A stretch of DNA of 64,000 nucleotides from Strongylocentrotus purpuratus. Lineage: Eukaryota; Echinodermata; Echinoidea; Camarodonta; Strongylocentrotidae. Of this stretch, positions 18,645-31,090 are shown in pieces (within the stretch, counting starts at the first letter, position 1; each line of letters begins with the position of its first letter). The notes under the pieces were generated by a model, which did not search any database, was not told where the DNA came from, and was given only the letters and a program-made list of their open reading frames with translations. The translations under genes and the position numbers were made by a program. The stretch lies in contig NW_022145609.1 of NCBI RefSeq assembly GCF_000002235.5, forward strand, positions 11,062,774-11,126,773, given 5' to 3'.

Positions 18645-18834
18645 TTAAAGCCCATCTGTACTAGTTTGGCCAGGGGGAATTAGACCTCCCTGCAAGGTCA
18701 CTGACAGGTGGTTATCTCATGAAGTCAGCTCTCAATTAACATAAGAAAAGGAGGATCATGGGGGATCAACAGGCACTGATAAGGCATTTTTTGCTAGGGC
18801 GCAAGTAGCTACAAGTAGTGCAGAGGGGCTTCAA
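18645..18834. mobile_element. TTAA-type MITE, family B copy 1
   Basis: Starts TTAAAGCCCATCTGTACTAG and ends GTAGTGCAGAGGGGCTTCAA, with the same interior as 49941-50141 (GACAGGTGGTTATCTCAT; AACATAAGAAAAGG). The right TTAA is degenerate. It lies in the PSMG3 downstream region. Confidence 0.6.
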
Positions 18835-18923
18835 GACCTGTAACTTTAAAGGCACCTTATGCTCTCCAAATCATTCAGTAAGATACAGTATACATGTGAA
18901 TGACCCACCTTCATATCTATACC

Positions 18924-18929
18924 AATAAA
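18924..18929 (+). terminator. Candidate PSMG3 polyadenylation signal
   Basis: AATAAA about 760 bp after the PSMG3 stop, beyond the tandem repeats and a TTAA-type MITE. It is the clearest canonical signal I noted downstream on this strand. An earlier cleavage site is possible, so confidence is low. Confidence 0.25.
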
Positions 18930-19692
18930 GAAGGAAACAACTGCAGGAATATATCACCTGTTTAGAGCCAGAAGAGCGTTAAATTTGTGGAAAAATATAT
19001 GAGTTGATACGCTTTAGGCTCTAAACAGACGATATATTACATCAGGGCTTTGTTCCAGTCAAGACATTTTGTTCAGCCGGGGCAACTAAATTGTGCATTT
19101 TTTGGTTGTTCGTGATTAAACATATTGTTTGTTTGTTTGTTTGGGAAAGTCTCCATCCAATATCATTCCCTCTCTCTCAGGCATCTCGTAACTCAGAAGA
19201 AAATAAACGTATATTTCATTGCGTATCATTATAGAGTCCATACACTTGTCTCATCCATTTTGGTCACTTCTCAAACAAGATAGTAACACTTTAGGCCTTC
19301 TTGTTACCCAGAGTCCAGCATTTGCATATACATGTGCGTGTAGTTCTTCTACTTTGGCTCATTTTAATAAGCCCTCTGTATGACTGTGATCACATTTGGG
19401 AAAGTGATTGCAGCAAATTAAATTAAATTGTTTTTATTTACATTTAAGTTTGTTATATTCCTATGAATATTGTCGTTGGAGTAGAGCCAGTTTGGTCTTT
19501 CCTCCAAAAAGCCTACACCATTCAGTTGCACTATTCATTTGACTGTAAGAAACATTCCCCAGGTTTTAACATTTCAATTTTATGCACAGAATACATCTAC
19601 AAACTGGCTTTATATTGTCAAGTCCAGTTTTTATGTTCAAAATTCTTTCAGAATGTTAACATCTAAAAGTTTTTGTCTACTGTGCTGAAAGC

Positions 19693-19860
19693 CTTTAAAG
19701 GTAAAGACCAGTATTGGAAACGCCCCAATTTCAAAAAATGAAATGGAAGCTCTTTATTACCAATTATGTGAAAGAATATGTTTTGACTAATACATGATAA
19801 AAATTTTGCCAGGAAACCGCCTACTAATTGATTTATTTGGTAAATTAGTTTTATCTATTG
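19693..19860. repeat. Dispersed repeat also present at 5688-5950
   Basis: Both places start with (C)TTAAAGGTA(A/T)AGACC. Both contain ACCGCCTACTAATTGAT / ATCAATTAGTAGGCGGT, placed in opposite orientation relative to the start motif. A TTAA-type interspersed element is likely; the far end was not resolved. Confidence 0.45.
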
Positions 19861-20577
19861 GACTGTGAGAGATAAACGCATGTGTTGCGCACGTGTGCGT
19901 AGTCCCATATACATCTTTTTGTGTACAGTGCTTGTAACTTTACGAGGACTGGGCCAAATTTCTTACCATTTTGATGATTCCAGAACCTTGCAGTACACAC
20001 CAATACTTATATGCTAGATGATCAACCTTTTCTGATCGATTCCACAACGTTTCTTTCACAATGCAAACGCATGACCATAACTGGCCTTTATCTTTAATAT
20101 TTTCTATTGATATCCCTCGGCTGGATAGTAACAACATTCAAGTTTTGCATAAATTACTCAGTAATAAGGTAATTTTGCCAATGAAAATTAAAATGATACT
20201 AGTGTTAAAATGTTAATGTAATGGCTATATGTTTGTCTATTTCATTGTAGAAGCTCAAAATAAACACAATGTCGGTAATGATGAGAGAGAAGCGAACTGG
20301 ATTCAGTGAAAAAAATTATCATAATTTATTGCTTGTAAGTACAAAAATTTAAAAAAATGAATGGTGATACACATAAATTGACTATTAAATAAAGTGTAGG
20401 TGACCATGCAACCCTGTAGAAGCCGGATAGATAGACTACATTTAACATTTTGTGGATGTTTACATGTCTGAAAAAAAATCACCAACCAAATGTAGTCAAT
20501 TAGACGTACTGTAACTCATATTGTCGGACTTTCGATATATATACTATGCAAGATACAGTATACCCTGTAGGCCTACA

Positions 20578-21237
20578 ATTCTCGCTATCGCCAATACTCC
20601 CAATTGCCCCGATGTAGTCTATTGGATGTAAATTTGATCCACTTCAGGTACTTACATACATCCAGTGTACGGTGGCTCGTTTCATGCATGCGCATTGTAC
20701 GTAAGAACCTGTCTGAAAGCTTTTTCTGGTTCATCATTTTTTGTGTCAGCTGCAACGAAAAACAAGAGAAAATACTCCAAATCATGTCAACGACTAGATT
20801 GAATTAAGCGGTGGAAGGCCATGCATAGTAACTTTGAGAAAATGACGGGCATAAGTAACTTTAGAATACCCTACCAAAATGTATAGTAAAATGTCTGTTG
20901 GTCATCCAACATGCCTAGGAAACCTATATTGTTATATACGTTATTTCTATGCCTCTACTTGCTCTTGCCCATCACACATCCAAATATCTTATTTTAGTAT
21001 GTTTAACAATGTTTTTGTACATTTTCATAATGATCCACTCTTGAAATCGTGTGAAAATTGTAAAAAATAACTGTGATTACTGTCGAAAAACAAAGTTTAC
21101 ACACACAATCAATGCACAGTACAGATCCATGAAATAGACCGGAAGTGACTAAGTCACCAAGCTATCCCAGAGTGCATTTAAAGTGAAGACATGAAAGAAA
21201 CATCCAGGCATTTGGGGGTATTGGGGATAGCGAGAAT
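20578..21237. mobile_element. MITE with ATTCTCGCTATC inverted ends
   Basis: ATTCTCGCTATCGCCAATAC at the left and, reverse-complemented, ATTCTCGCTATCCCCAATAC at the right. Weaker similarity continues to about 45 bp (GATGT). The 660-bp interior is non-coding. No target duplication was resolved. Confidence 0.55.
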
Positions 21238-21812
21238 GGTAAGCAGCTACATTCACTTTCCAAATGAGTCATATTTTGCCATTTTATGTAATCTCTTAAT
21301 ACTAAAATAATCCAAATTTGTTACTAATAGACCCTGACATCCACAATCAGCACCATGTGTGATATGTCTTAGTTTAACACTGTTGACCAAATAATACAAA
21401 TACACATTACAAACATGACTTTAAAGAATGAAAAGGATATTGCAGGGTAGAATATCTTGAATGTTGATGAAATGCGATTACATGAACATTTATAATCCAC
21501 TAGTGTGAATGAGTACTTGCTTAGCCCAAGAATAATACTCTCTCTCTCTATCTAAGTAAAGTGCCCTATCGATTGACTTTGGCGATCATGCTGTTCCACA
21601 ACCCTCGGATCCTAGCCTTCTCTATTAGCACCACTCCCAGTTCTTTCACTCCTCTCTCTTCCAACAATTTCTGCAGACTGTCCATCCACAGTATCATTAT
21701 CATTTGGAATTCTTTAGAATTAGAGGTTATACAATACATAACTGCAAACAACAATGCCCCTTACATGTGAATTTGGTGTTATAAGTTTAAGATAAAGAAT
21801 GTAATATACAAT

Positions 21813-21915
21813 CCAACCTGTGTGAGTGGCCACCTCTATATAAAGGCCACCTGTCTACAGTGGTCACTTTCTCTGTTTCCATTGGGTGGCCTTAGTAGAC
21901 AGGTTTGACTGTGTA
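21813..21915. repeat. Dispersed repeat with GGTGGC/CTATA-AGGCCACCTGT motif
   Basis: Alternating copies of a GTGGCC(A/T)..TATA..GACAGGT motif, in both orientations, ending AGACAGGTTTGACTGT. The same kind of sequence is at 48729-48915. Probably part of a DNA element of unknown family. Confidence 0.4.
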
Positions 21916-23133
21916 CATGTACTCGGGGGGGGGGGGGGGGCACACTGCACTTCTCTCATTTATTTTTTCCTTCTTTTTCTTTTTATTTTTAGAGCAGTTA
22001 CATGTAACCCTCCGCTCTTTGGACAAGGCTTTTGACATCCTTTATTTCTTTTAAATATTCTTCCTGTCAACATTTGTATTTTAGGAAATACATAAACATG
22101 AACTAAATTAACTAAAACTCCCTGCTTGAGCAGTATGTGAACCTTCCTGATGAGAATGTATTACCGGTACTAGGAATGTCAATTAGTACAATGATGGCTA
22201 TATATGGAACATGCATTTATATATCATCATGCTGAAAGCATCTGAGTATACATTAACAAGCAGTTTGGTTATATGAGGTACAAGTACAGTAGTACATGTC
22301 GGGTATATACATCTGCGGTGACAAACAGGGAGTTCATAATTTCAACCGGAGCCTCTCAGTGCATGTTTGATTAATATTTACGCTTGATACAAAAAGGTTC
22401 TTGTTATCTATGAATCTGAGGAATACTGAGGAATAAGGATCACCCAACTACCTATGCATATTTGATCACATAATAAAACCACTATTAGACCTTGTGTTAC
22501 AGACTGCAGTAGAGAAGTTGTGTATTGACTACCGAGGGCGGGTTCAGTGACACAAAGACATAACTCCATATTTTACCAAAATGAGTATTTAATAACAAAA
22601 TGTTCAGAAAAATGTGGGCTTTCCAGGAAATACAAAGACCCAACTCCACCCGACACCCCATTACAGTCAATGGCTAATGAAACATAGACTCAACTCTTTA
22701 AGGCCCAAGTGGACCTCTATCTTTAAACCACTTTTTCTCAAAATGGAGTTACGTCTTTGTGTCACTGACCCCTCGATATGTAAGGCTGTTTGCATAACAT
22801 GCCTAAAATGATATAAGCAAGATCATGGTTCACCATCAATCCTATCCCCATTTCAAATTAAAAATTGTCTCAAATTTGTAACAATATCACGAAACATGAA
22901 TATAAAGTGAATACAGTCTACATAAATATAAAGCAATGGTGATGAATAACAGTGCATTAATTTGTTCAAAATATACAGAAATAGCACTTTTCTGGAATGA
23001 TCGTTATACAATAATTCACAATAACTTCAACATCCCAACATTTGAGTTCATTTTGAAGTTATATTTCATTGCACAAAAATATAATTTAATTTATGTACAG
23101 AATTGATATGTAAATCTTGGTATCTGTCTAAGC

Positions 23134-23724
23134 CAGGCCTTCTCAACTGGCGGCGCTTGCGGTTAGTCGGAGTGGCACGCGACTGTTGCAACAACAAAAC
23201 AAAAAACAGAAAAAAAGAGAATGCCTGTTTTATTAACAAACAGGAAGAAAGGGGGAATTTATCGTTTTTTACCATTTTATACGAATCTAAAAGGTCTGAA
23301 CAACAATTAGCTTACGATGAGATATTTCAACATTGCCAATATCTGGAAACCTCTCGTTTTTGTTTGTTTAATTTCACTTTATTTTGACATTTCCCGTGTT
23401 TATTGCACACAAAAAAACTACATATAAATATACCTCCAGTGTAATTGTACTATTTTTTCACATCAATATGAAATTATGAGTGATTATATTGTGGAATGAA
23501 ATGGTGCTAAAAATGCCCCATTTGGGCCTTTAGAAAGCCCTAAATCTACAAGCTTCAGGGGGCTCAGCCCCCTGCTACCCCTGTTAGGGCTTCGCCCCTG
23601 GACCCCACCCATTTTCGGCTCGGTCACTACACTCCCTCGCAGCACAGTCGACCTTACAGGGTGGCACTTCAGCTACAAATTCTTTTCGTTTTGGCACTTC
23701 TAATAAACTAGTTGAGAAGGCCTG
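23134..23724. mobile_element. hAT-type non-autonomous element with perfect 8-bp target duplication
   Basis: CAGGCCTTCTCAACTGG (left) and CTAGTTGAGAAGGCCTG (right) form the inverted ends. GTCTAAGC occurs on both sides (23126-23133, 23725-23732). End sequence and 8-bp duplication match the hAT (Charlie-like) pattern CAG-GNTTCTCAAC. The 591-bp interior carries GGGGGCTCAGCCCCCT and a GC-rich block at 23545-23620 but no long open frame. Confidence 0.85.
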
Positions 23725-23965
23725 GTCTAAGCTATCTAATATACTAAATTGAAAGATACAAAAAAGTATTAAAGAAGATAATAGAAGTGTAATAAAACTG
23801 ATTTTCTTTTAAAAGTGCACAATGGTAAAGTTTTCATTAATAAGGGTTTCATCAGCCCATGTACATGTATATCATAATCTGTTAGTACTCCTCTTTGTGA
23901 ATTCATAATATATTTATATAAAAAATGTGGATATATATATGCTTTTGTTTCATACATGGAGTATC

Positions 23966-24044
23966 ATAATAGTATATTTGTAAAGCGCTTAGAGACATTT
24001 GTATTAAGCGCTATATAAAAATTAAATATTATTATTATCATCTG
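23966..24044 (+). repeat. LINE/SINE 3'-tail hairpin with ATT microsatellite
   Basis: TAAAGCGCTTAGAGACATTT then AAGCGCTATATAAA and an ATT run. This is the tail type also found at the 3' end of the LINE at 33160-33860, at 24217-24291 and at 38873-38929. The two AGCGCT blocks can pair as a stem. Confidence 0.6.
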
Positions 24045-24216
24045 TTAATGGCCATATTATTGTCTATCATTTTACCAATCACCTACAAATATTATTTGTC
24101 TACAGCTAGACTGTTTAAAATACTCCCCCCAAAAAAATTATCTGCCATTATATAGGTAAACGATGGAGGAGTAATAGAAGGAAATAGAGGATAACATCAA
24201 ACCCTGCTCGCAGCAG

Positions 24217-24291
24217 AATAATATTATAATATTCCGCCTTTATAAAGCGCTTAATACATCTATGATGTCTCTATTAAAACGCGTTACAGAT
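24217..24291 (-). repeat. LINE/SINE 3'-tail hairpin, reverse orientation
   Basis: AAT-rich start, then TTTATAAAGCGCTTAATACA and AACGCGTTACAG on the plus strand, so the element reads on the minus strand. It shares the tail motif of the copy 250 bp to the left, in the opposite direction. Confidence 0.5.
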
Positions 24292-25169
24292 TATACAGAG
24301 CCCAAGTCTACTTGTTCACTCAGAATGTATTTAAATTACAACATCTCTTTGCACAGAACCTATGCAACTGCATATGCACGAATTAATTAGTCTACTCGAC
24401 AAGACTTTTTACTGATCACTTAAAAGTATTTAAATTGCAATATCTCTTTGAAGTAGTAATATGCGTGCACCAAACCCATGTTGGTGTCAAACCCAGGCTT
24501 ATCAGCGTTCATGGTCAAAAGACATGTGCAGAGACGTGTCAGGTGATGCTGGATCGACAAGAAGAACTAAGTGTTAGTTTTGAACCAAAGCAAAATACAT
24601 TGGTGCTGCATATTACAGTAAAGGCTTGTTATATGACGCAACCGCAAACAGCCGCCACAGATTATTTAACATGTAAATGAAAGGAAAGAAAAGCCCTGCG
24701 CATATTAATTGGGCTCTGTGTTATAAGATACAAAAATGTGAAGCATATTACATTGTCATCCTACATTAAAAAAATGCTGTGGTTTTGGTGTGTCATGTCT
24801 AAACAACACTTTTTAAGTGCTACCAAGTCTTTCTATTCCCTGCTAGTCAATACTGAATGTACAATATACCTATGGCGACTGCCATAAAAGGCAAGTGGCA
24901 CAATCAATTTGTCCAAATCTACTTTCAAACAGAAATTAAATTACAATGTACCTCCTAGAAAATGAGTAAATAACGTTAACTTGCACCATTCAAAGTCGAA
25001 AGCCTACTATAAATACTGTCACTTTTTCAAAAGGCACATAAAATACCCAAAACATCAAAACTATTCAACAAATTACTGTTACTGCAAAGTTTGTTAAAGC
25101 TTATACTGAATAGTCACTAGAAAATTAAACAATTAGTATATAACAATGTGGTATTTTTTTTTACCCAGG

Positions 25170-25345
25170 GCAGCCACATTTACAGTGTGAGTCAAAAAAC
25201 TAGGTACCTATTTAATTGACCTTTGTCGAGAGGGACAAACTTAGGTAAAGCACCTTGGCCAAGGATGTATAGCACCAAGCAGGGATTGAACCTGAGACCT
25301 CTCAGATGAGAATCTACAGCCTTCACCACTTTCATTATACCTTGT
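25170..25345 (-). mobile_element. tRNA-derived SINE-like element
   Basis: Read on the minus strand, AGTGGTGAAGGCTGTAGATT and then AGGTTCAATCCCTGCTTGG resemble Pol III A and B boxes (B box GGTTCAATCCC). They are followed by a body with TTGTCCCTCTCGACAAAGG and TTAAATAGGTACC. This layout is that of tRNA-derived SINEs common in invertebrate deuterostomes. Family unassigned. Confidence 0.55.
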
Positions 25346-25659
25346 CACATAGGCCGTTTCAGTAATGTAACCAAATTGAATGCATGTGTAAGGTGCCTTG
25401 ATACCTTGATACAAATTATGTCATTTACCCATTACAAATTAATTGGATTTCAATATTCAGAATGCAAAAAGCATATATTAACTGATGTTAGGTAGGACAG
25501 GCCATAATGTCTGTCCTACCTAACAACAAGTAATGAGAGAATTCAGTAGTTAGAGGGTTCGACACTGGTAACTTACTTAATCAATGATCTAAAAAGTGCT
25601 CTTTCTAAACGAATCAAGACGTTATGATAAAAGTATCATGACTTTCCAGACTTTCCTCA

Positions 25660-25956
25660 TCTTGTGCTTCTAAGACTAAGATCGACTTTAAGTTGGACCT
25701 AACTATGGCAGGCCGTTCTGGTTCATGCCACTAGTTGTTCTCACCAATGGTCTCTCAATTATGATCTTTAAATAATATTTTTTTTACTTCAATAATGAAC
25801 TATCAAAAAATGTAAATTCTGTAGATTTGAGACCACGATTGATACGTCCCAAGATAAACCAATGCCAGTGAATGATGAGAGAAAATAGTGGCATGAGCAG
25901 CCTGCCATAGTTAAGTCCAACTTAATTTGATCTTAGTCTTTGTGACACACTGCCCT
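25660..25956. mobile_element. MITE, CACAAAGACTAAG family, near-complete copy
   Basis: CTAAGACTAAGATCGACTTT...GGACCTAACTATGGCAGGC at the left mirrors GCCTGCCATAGTTAAGTCC...TGATCTTAGTCTTTGTG at the right, arms about 55 bp. The interior (TCTGTAGATTTGAGACCA) is shared with 4590-4709 and, inverted, with 59906-60184. Confidence 0.7.
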
Positions 25957-26502
25957 GAAATAATTTTGATTACCCTACTTGTCCTGATACTTGATGCATC
26001 AAGTTCAGAGAAGACATGGATCTTTGTACTGTGAAATACTGCTTCTTTCCTCCACTGCTTTTAAATACTTCACCAAAAATGTATAATATATACAATATTA
26101 CAGGCAAACCGTTTTTGTCTTACTTTAAGTTTAAGTACACTTTGATGCTGGGAATACATGTATATTCATAATAAATAATGGTGGCTTCTAGTAAAGTGCT
26201 TAGGTCTGTCAAGCACGACCCTGATGGTGCTATACTGTACCTATATATACATATATAGAAGAAATACATCATAAGAAGAAGCGTTAATAAATAAGGATAT
26301 AACAAGCGAGATGTTTTTAAATTGTATATGATAAATAAGTGTAAATCATTTTTCATCCTTCCATTTTCTTCCTTTTCCATTATGTATAAATATAGATGTG
26401 ACGCATACACATACAATACCTGAGGATGTGAAAGAAATATCATGTGAAATATATTATTGCATGTTTCAGAATAAACAACAAACATTTTTTAACCAACAAG
26501 AT

Positions 26503-29500
26503 TTAAGCAACATCAGAGAGGTCGGGATGCTGGGCATGATCGTTAAGTCGATGCAGGAGAAACTGGATGGAATTGAAATCTTTCTCTGAATCCCAACCTG
26601 CTTGCCGTTCCTCCCCAGGCAATGCGTTGCTCCTTGGCGATAGGGGAGTGTTGGGATGCGACAGCTTGGTGTACGACCCCACCCCATCACCTATCTCTGA
26701 ATCCGATGGGGACAGGCTACCGGAGGTCGCTGTGTCTTCAGAGTCAATGGATGCCTGCTTCCTGGTTGCTTTCAACATGGAGTACTTGTCAGGGAAGGGC
26801 GCGGTCTCTGGATACATCGAAGCAGAACTCATTGGAGTTCCTGCTACATAACCACTGTCTGTATACTGTGGAATGGATGACATCACCGCATCATCATGAC
26901 TTCTATTGTTTGCATCACCTCCCGGGTGAAGCTTGCCGTTATCTATCAAGACCTTGCAAAGATGGTTTGTGAAGGCATCGAACCTAAAGTACCCATTGTC
27001 TTCTGCAGGTTTAGCTTGGTAAGAGGCTGGCTGCATCTGGGGAGGAGGAGACTGTACATAGCCCGAGTCAGTGGGAGATGGGTACCTTGGTGGAGGACAT
27101 AAGCTGTCCTCACTGCAGCTGGTGTCCATACTGCTACCACTGCACTGCAAGGATTCTTTAAAGACCATCTCCCTAGAGCCATCATCAATTCCGCATGAAG
27201 AAGATGAGGGTGCTAGAGATTGTGCATTTCCTCCATCTGTTTCCATGGCAACGATGGGATCGCATTCCTCTGAAAGAGAGCCCTCTGTTGAATGAGGCGG
27301 AGACCGATCAGGAATGGGAGCGTGTGGCGATGCATCTCCGCCAACTCTTCCTGCAGGGGGCGTCTCGATCAGAGCAATTGTCTCCGTCTCATCTTCACCA
27401 TCATCACCATGTGGAGGAGGAGGAGGGGGATGAGGGGGGATACCTACCAGGGTATCAAATTCTTCTCTCTCTGGTATCTTGGGTCTAATATCTCCCATGG
27501 CAAGAGCTGCTTTCTGCAATGTAGGAAAATGGAAGGACAACTGTGATTAAATCATAACCTCTTTAAAAGTATTCATTTGGTGTGGCTCAGCAGTAACAGA
27601 ATAGAAAATCACTATAATAGTATAAATTGAATACACAGTAAAGCTTTACAGGAGTAACATCCTCCACTGTCACTGGGAGAAAACTTGGATATCTATCAAC
27701 AACTTTCTTTAAATATTTGAATACTTGCAATACTTCAGGGTTTATTCTCAATTAGGCTTTAAAGGGATCCGGTAACTTTGTCTAAGATCCTTAAAAAAAA
27801 ATCCTTGATTTAGCTCATGCTGCAATGGTAATTATACACCTTTAGGTCAGTCAGGAACCCCATGACTTTTACAAGCCGATCGCCTGTCTGATTATCAAGC
27901 TATTTATGATTGAAAATCAAAATCAAATTTTGCGTTTGCCAAACAGTTTTTTATAACACTATAGTCTATTGGGGAAACTAGTATGGTAAAACCGGTCACT
28001 CAAGGTTTTTTTTACTTTTTTGAGGCACTTCTTGATCATTTTGAAGCGCGCATTTTTTTTTAGGGTTTCAATATATAACACCATATCACAGACACTAATA
28101 ACACGTAGGGCCGTGCATCTTAAATTTAACATTGTTAAACGATCCCTTTAAGTACAAAAGGTTTCAAAAGAGGGTTCAAATGAGCCATGTCACAATATTT
28201 TTATAAGGGCCTGTTCAGATATGGCAAGAAAAGAAAAAGGAAATCTTACAAGAACCACATTATTGCTGATGTCAAATGGCTGTGTTGAGCGAGGCCCGTG
28301 CTTTACACACAGGTAGGCACATACAATCAACAAGAAAATGAAGACGGCTAGCAGTATGGATAGGATGAGTATAAATTTGTTACTAATTGGACTACTCCTG
28401 GGCATCGCTTCTGGGGGTAGAGAAGAAAAAAACATAGATACAAAACTGTATTAAAACCAAAAAAAGAGACAACTTGAAGTCTCTTTTATGTTCACACACA
28501 GTATATTCTACCCTACAGTATAGCATATAGCATTATATTCCACATACTTAAAGAATCTTGCTTTACGATTGGTCAAAAGTAAATCACTTGATGAAAGATA
28601 GTTTGCCCATCATTGATGGGAGAAGAAAAGTTTGTTACACTGTGTAGATAGTGCTTGTATCTTCAGTGAAAGTGTGTTGCACTGTGTAAATAGTAGTACT
28701 ATCTACATAGTGCAACGCACTTTAATTGTATACATTGCGTATACGTACGTAAGTACTGCATGCACTGTACGTATCGTACACCATTTGCTAGCTGTTACTT
28801 GATGACTTGTTGCTCTAAAATGACGGAAGAAGTGAAATGTTTCTGATGTGGAATATAAAGCAAATAATCACCTTTAGGTTTCAGGCGATGGCAAACTATC
28901 ACTTCCTCGGCGATCTATTATGTGTACGCTATCTGTCCTCAGCTTCGCTTCAGAAAGATAGCTACATCAAACAGCCTTTTCACACACAAGTAAAATTCTT
29001 TAAAGCACTTTAAACTAATCAGCTTTACATATGACATTATTCACACACAGAAATTTCGGTGCAACCGTTAATCGTTTTGTGATTAACTACTGCTCTTAAA
29101 ATGCGCAGTAGTGCCATTGCGCATTGAAGGTCATGTCATATCAAACAAAGTGCACGCTCCATCCAGTTTACACACGTATAACAACCGTTCACACACAAAA
29201 TGTCAAGCTCTTTAGATACAAACTTCGTATCTGCAGCCTGCTTTGAGGGGCGTATGAATCGCGACTTTGTATCTATCCGAACATCGTATAAACGATGTTC
29301 ACACAGGGAAAATTTTCTTTAAAGCTGTTTAAAACTGTTGAGTTAAACAGCTTTAAACTAATCAGCTCTAGATACTATGAATTTTAGCTGTGTGTAAAAA
29401 GGCTGCAGATTGCCTCGGAAGTGATAGTTTGTCCCATCACCTTCACCAACGGTAATTATTTGCTTACTATACAACTCCTCACATGCAGAGCAACACACAT

Positions 29501-31057
29501 TTAGGTGATTGGTACACTTTAAACTAAACATCAATACTGACAGATACCAATTAGTCTTACTTAACAAGCCTTAAAAGGGACCTCTGCCCCATAAATTCTG
29601 TAAACTACGAAGCTTGAAAGAGCCTGAAATCACACCAAAGCGTAAAAACTGGCATCCCTGAATACTCAGTACAAACAGATTGTAGGAGCTACACAAAACA
29701 TTTTTTTAGGGGTTTTATTCCTACCTGTTGAAATTTCTGAGCCTTTGATTGCTGGTCCAGTCCCGTTGTAAACCATCGGCGTAATCTTCACTGTATACAC
29801 AGGGCCAATCAAATGAGTGTCCAGTATGTAGGATGTAGTGTTTGTGAATCCTAAGTGCTTTTCCTCAGTCGATACAGCATAGTTCTTGATGCAGTCTCCA
29901 CTGTGAAGAGACCATGGGTTTTCCCATTTCAACAGCCAGACACCCTGCTTGATTTCTTTGGTTGTCACGTTCTGAGGCTGGGACTGTGCTTGTTCTGCAA
30001 GTAAATCAAGAAAGAGACAGAAAAATAAGGAAAATAGTTCTAGACAAGTATTTCTATGTGACAAAAATTTAACTTCACGATAAACTAGCTGCCTCCTGTA
30101 GATTTATTTTCTCTTTTCAGTTCTTCATCAAGTCCCACAAACTGAAAGACATCAAAGAATCCCCCTTTTCTATTACTCTCTGAACCTTCCAAAACCAGAT
30201 CTCCAGGTCTCCTGGATAAGACACGCAGAAGGAATATCACTTACTTGACTTCAAGACCTCAAACTGATACACCGAGCTTGACATCCCACCGACGGAGTTA
30301 TTGGCGAAGACCTTGACCTCGTACGCATCCCATCGGGAAGTATCCTTTAGGGTCACTATGTTGGAGTCTGGAGGAGGGGATGGCAGGTTCAGGATCTCAG
30401 AATGCCATTCTTCATCTGGATTGCTGGAGACAACTCGGTAACAGATCTCATAGAATAGGAGTATGCCATGGCGTTGGTCCTCTGCAGGAGGCTAGGAGCA
30501 AAGAAATAAAGGAAATGTCAGAGAAAACAGAAGAATTATTCGTAAGTGGTGACCAGGAGGGTGTTTCACAAAGATCCTAAGTCGACCTTAACTCTAAGTT
30601 GGACTTAAACATAATAAGGGCCACTTGTAGCCTTAAACTTAAATATTTCCAAACCTTTCATAAATTCCACATGAAATCTCTTTAATAATAGAAAATATGA
30701 ATGATTTGAAACAACATTTATGCCTATTAAACTATCTTTTACAAGATACTTTCAAAGATGGTAGCAGCTTTCCATAATAAGTCCAATTTTGAGATAAGTT
30801 CAACTTAGGATCTTTTTTATATATGATATTTTATAGAATTAAAGAATGTAGCATACTTTGTCAGTGGAGGGGGCTACACTTGGGGAACAACATAAGAAAG
30901 GAACTGAATTTTCAATATAAAATACCGGTAGTAAATATCATACAAACGTAATGCCATATCATTGGCATATTGGAAAGGGCTAGTAGCAAGGAATCACGGA
31001 AATGTAATATAAAGACACCTGAAGTTTCAGCCTTTTCTCCATCTCTCTCTTTCTCTT

Positions 31058-31090
<33 letters not shown>

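Larger units (their letters stand above)
18840..26502. other. Intergenic region PSMG3-receptor
   Basis: No gene recognised on either strand. Besides the listed elements it has a G-run (21926-21941), a small frame at 21566-21754 (minus) faintly like the end of a LINE ORF, and a palindrome TGTTAGGTAGGACA/TGTCCTACCTAACA at 25486-25526. The MITE at 25660-25956 lies 0.55 kb from the receptor's stop codon. Confidence 0.5.

Noticed and set aside
21566-21754. Possible LINE ORF end (WMDSLQKLLEERGVKEL)
   Set aside because: Only a faint similarity to LINE C-termini and no tail or flanking support; not called.
25270-25345. Functional tRNA gene
   Set aside because: A and B boxes are recognisable, but the sequence does not fold as a complete tRNA and is followed by a SINE body.
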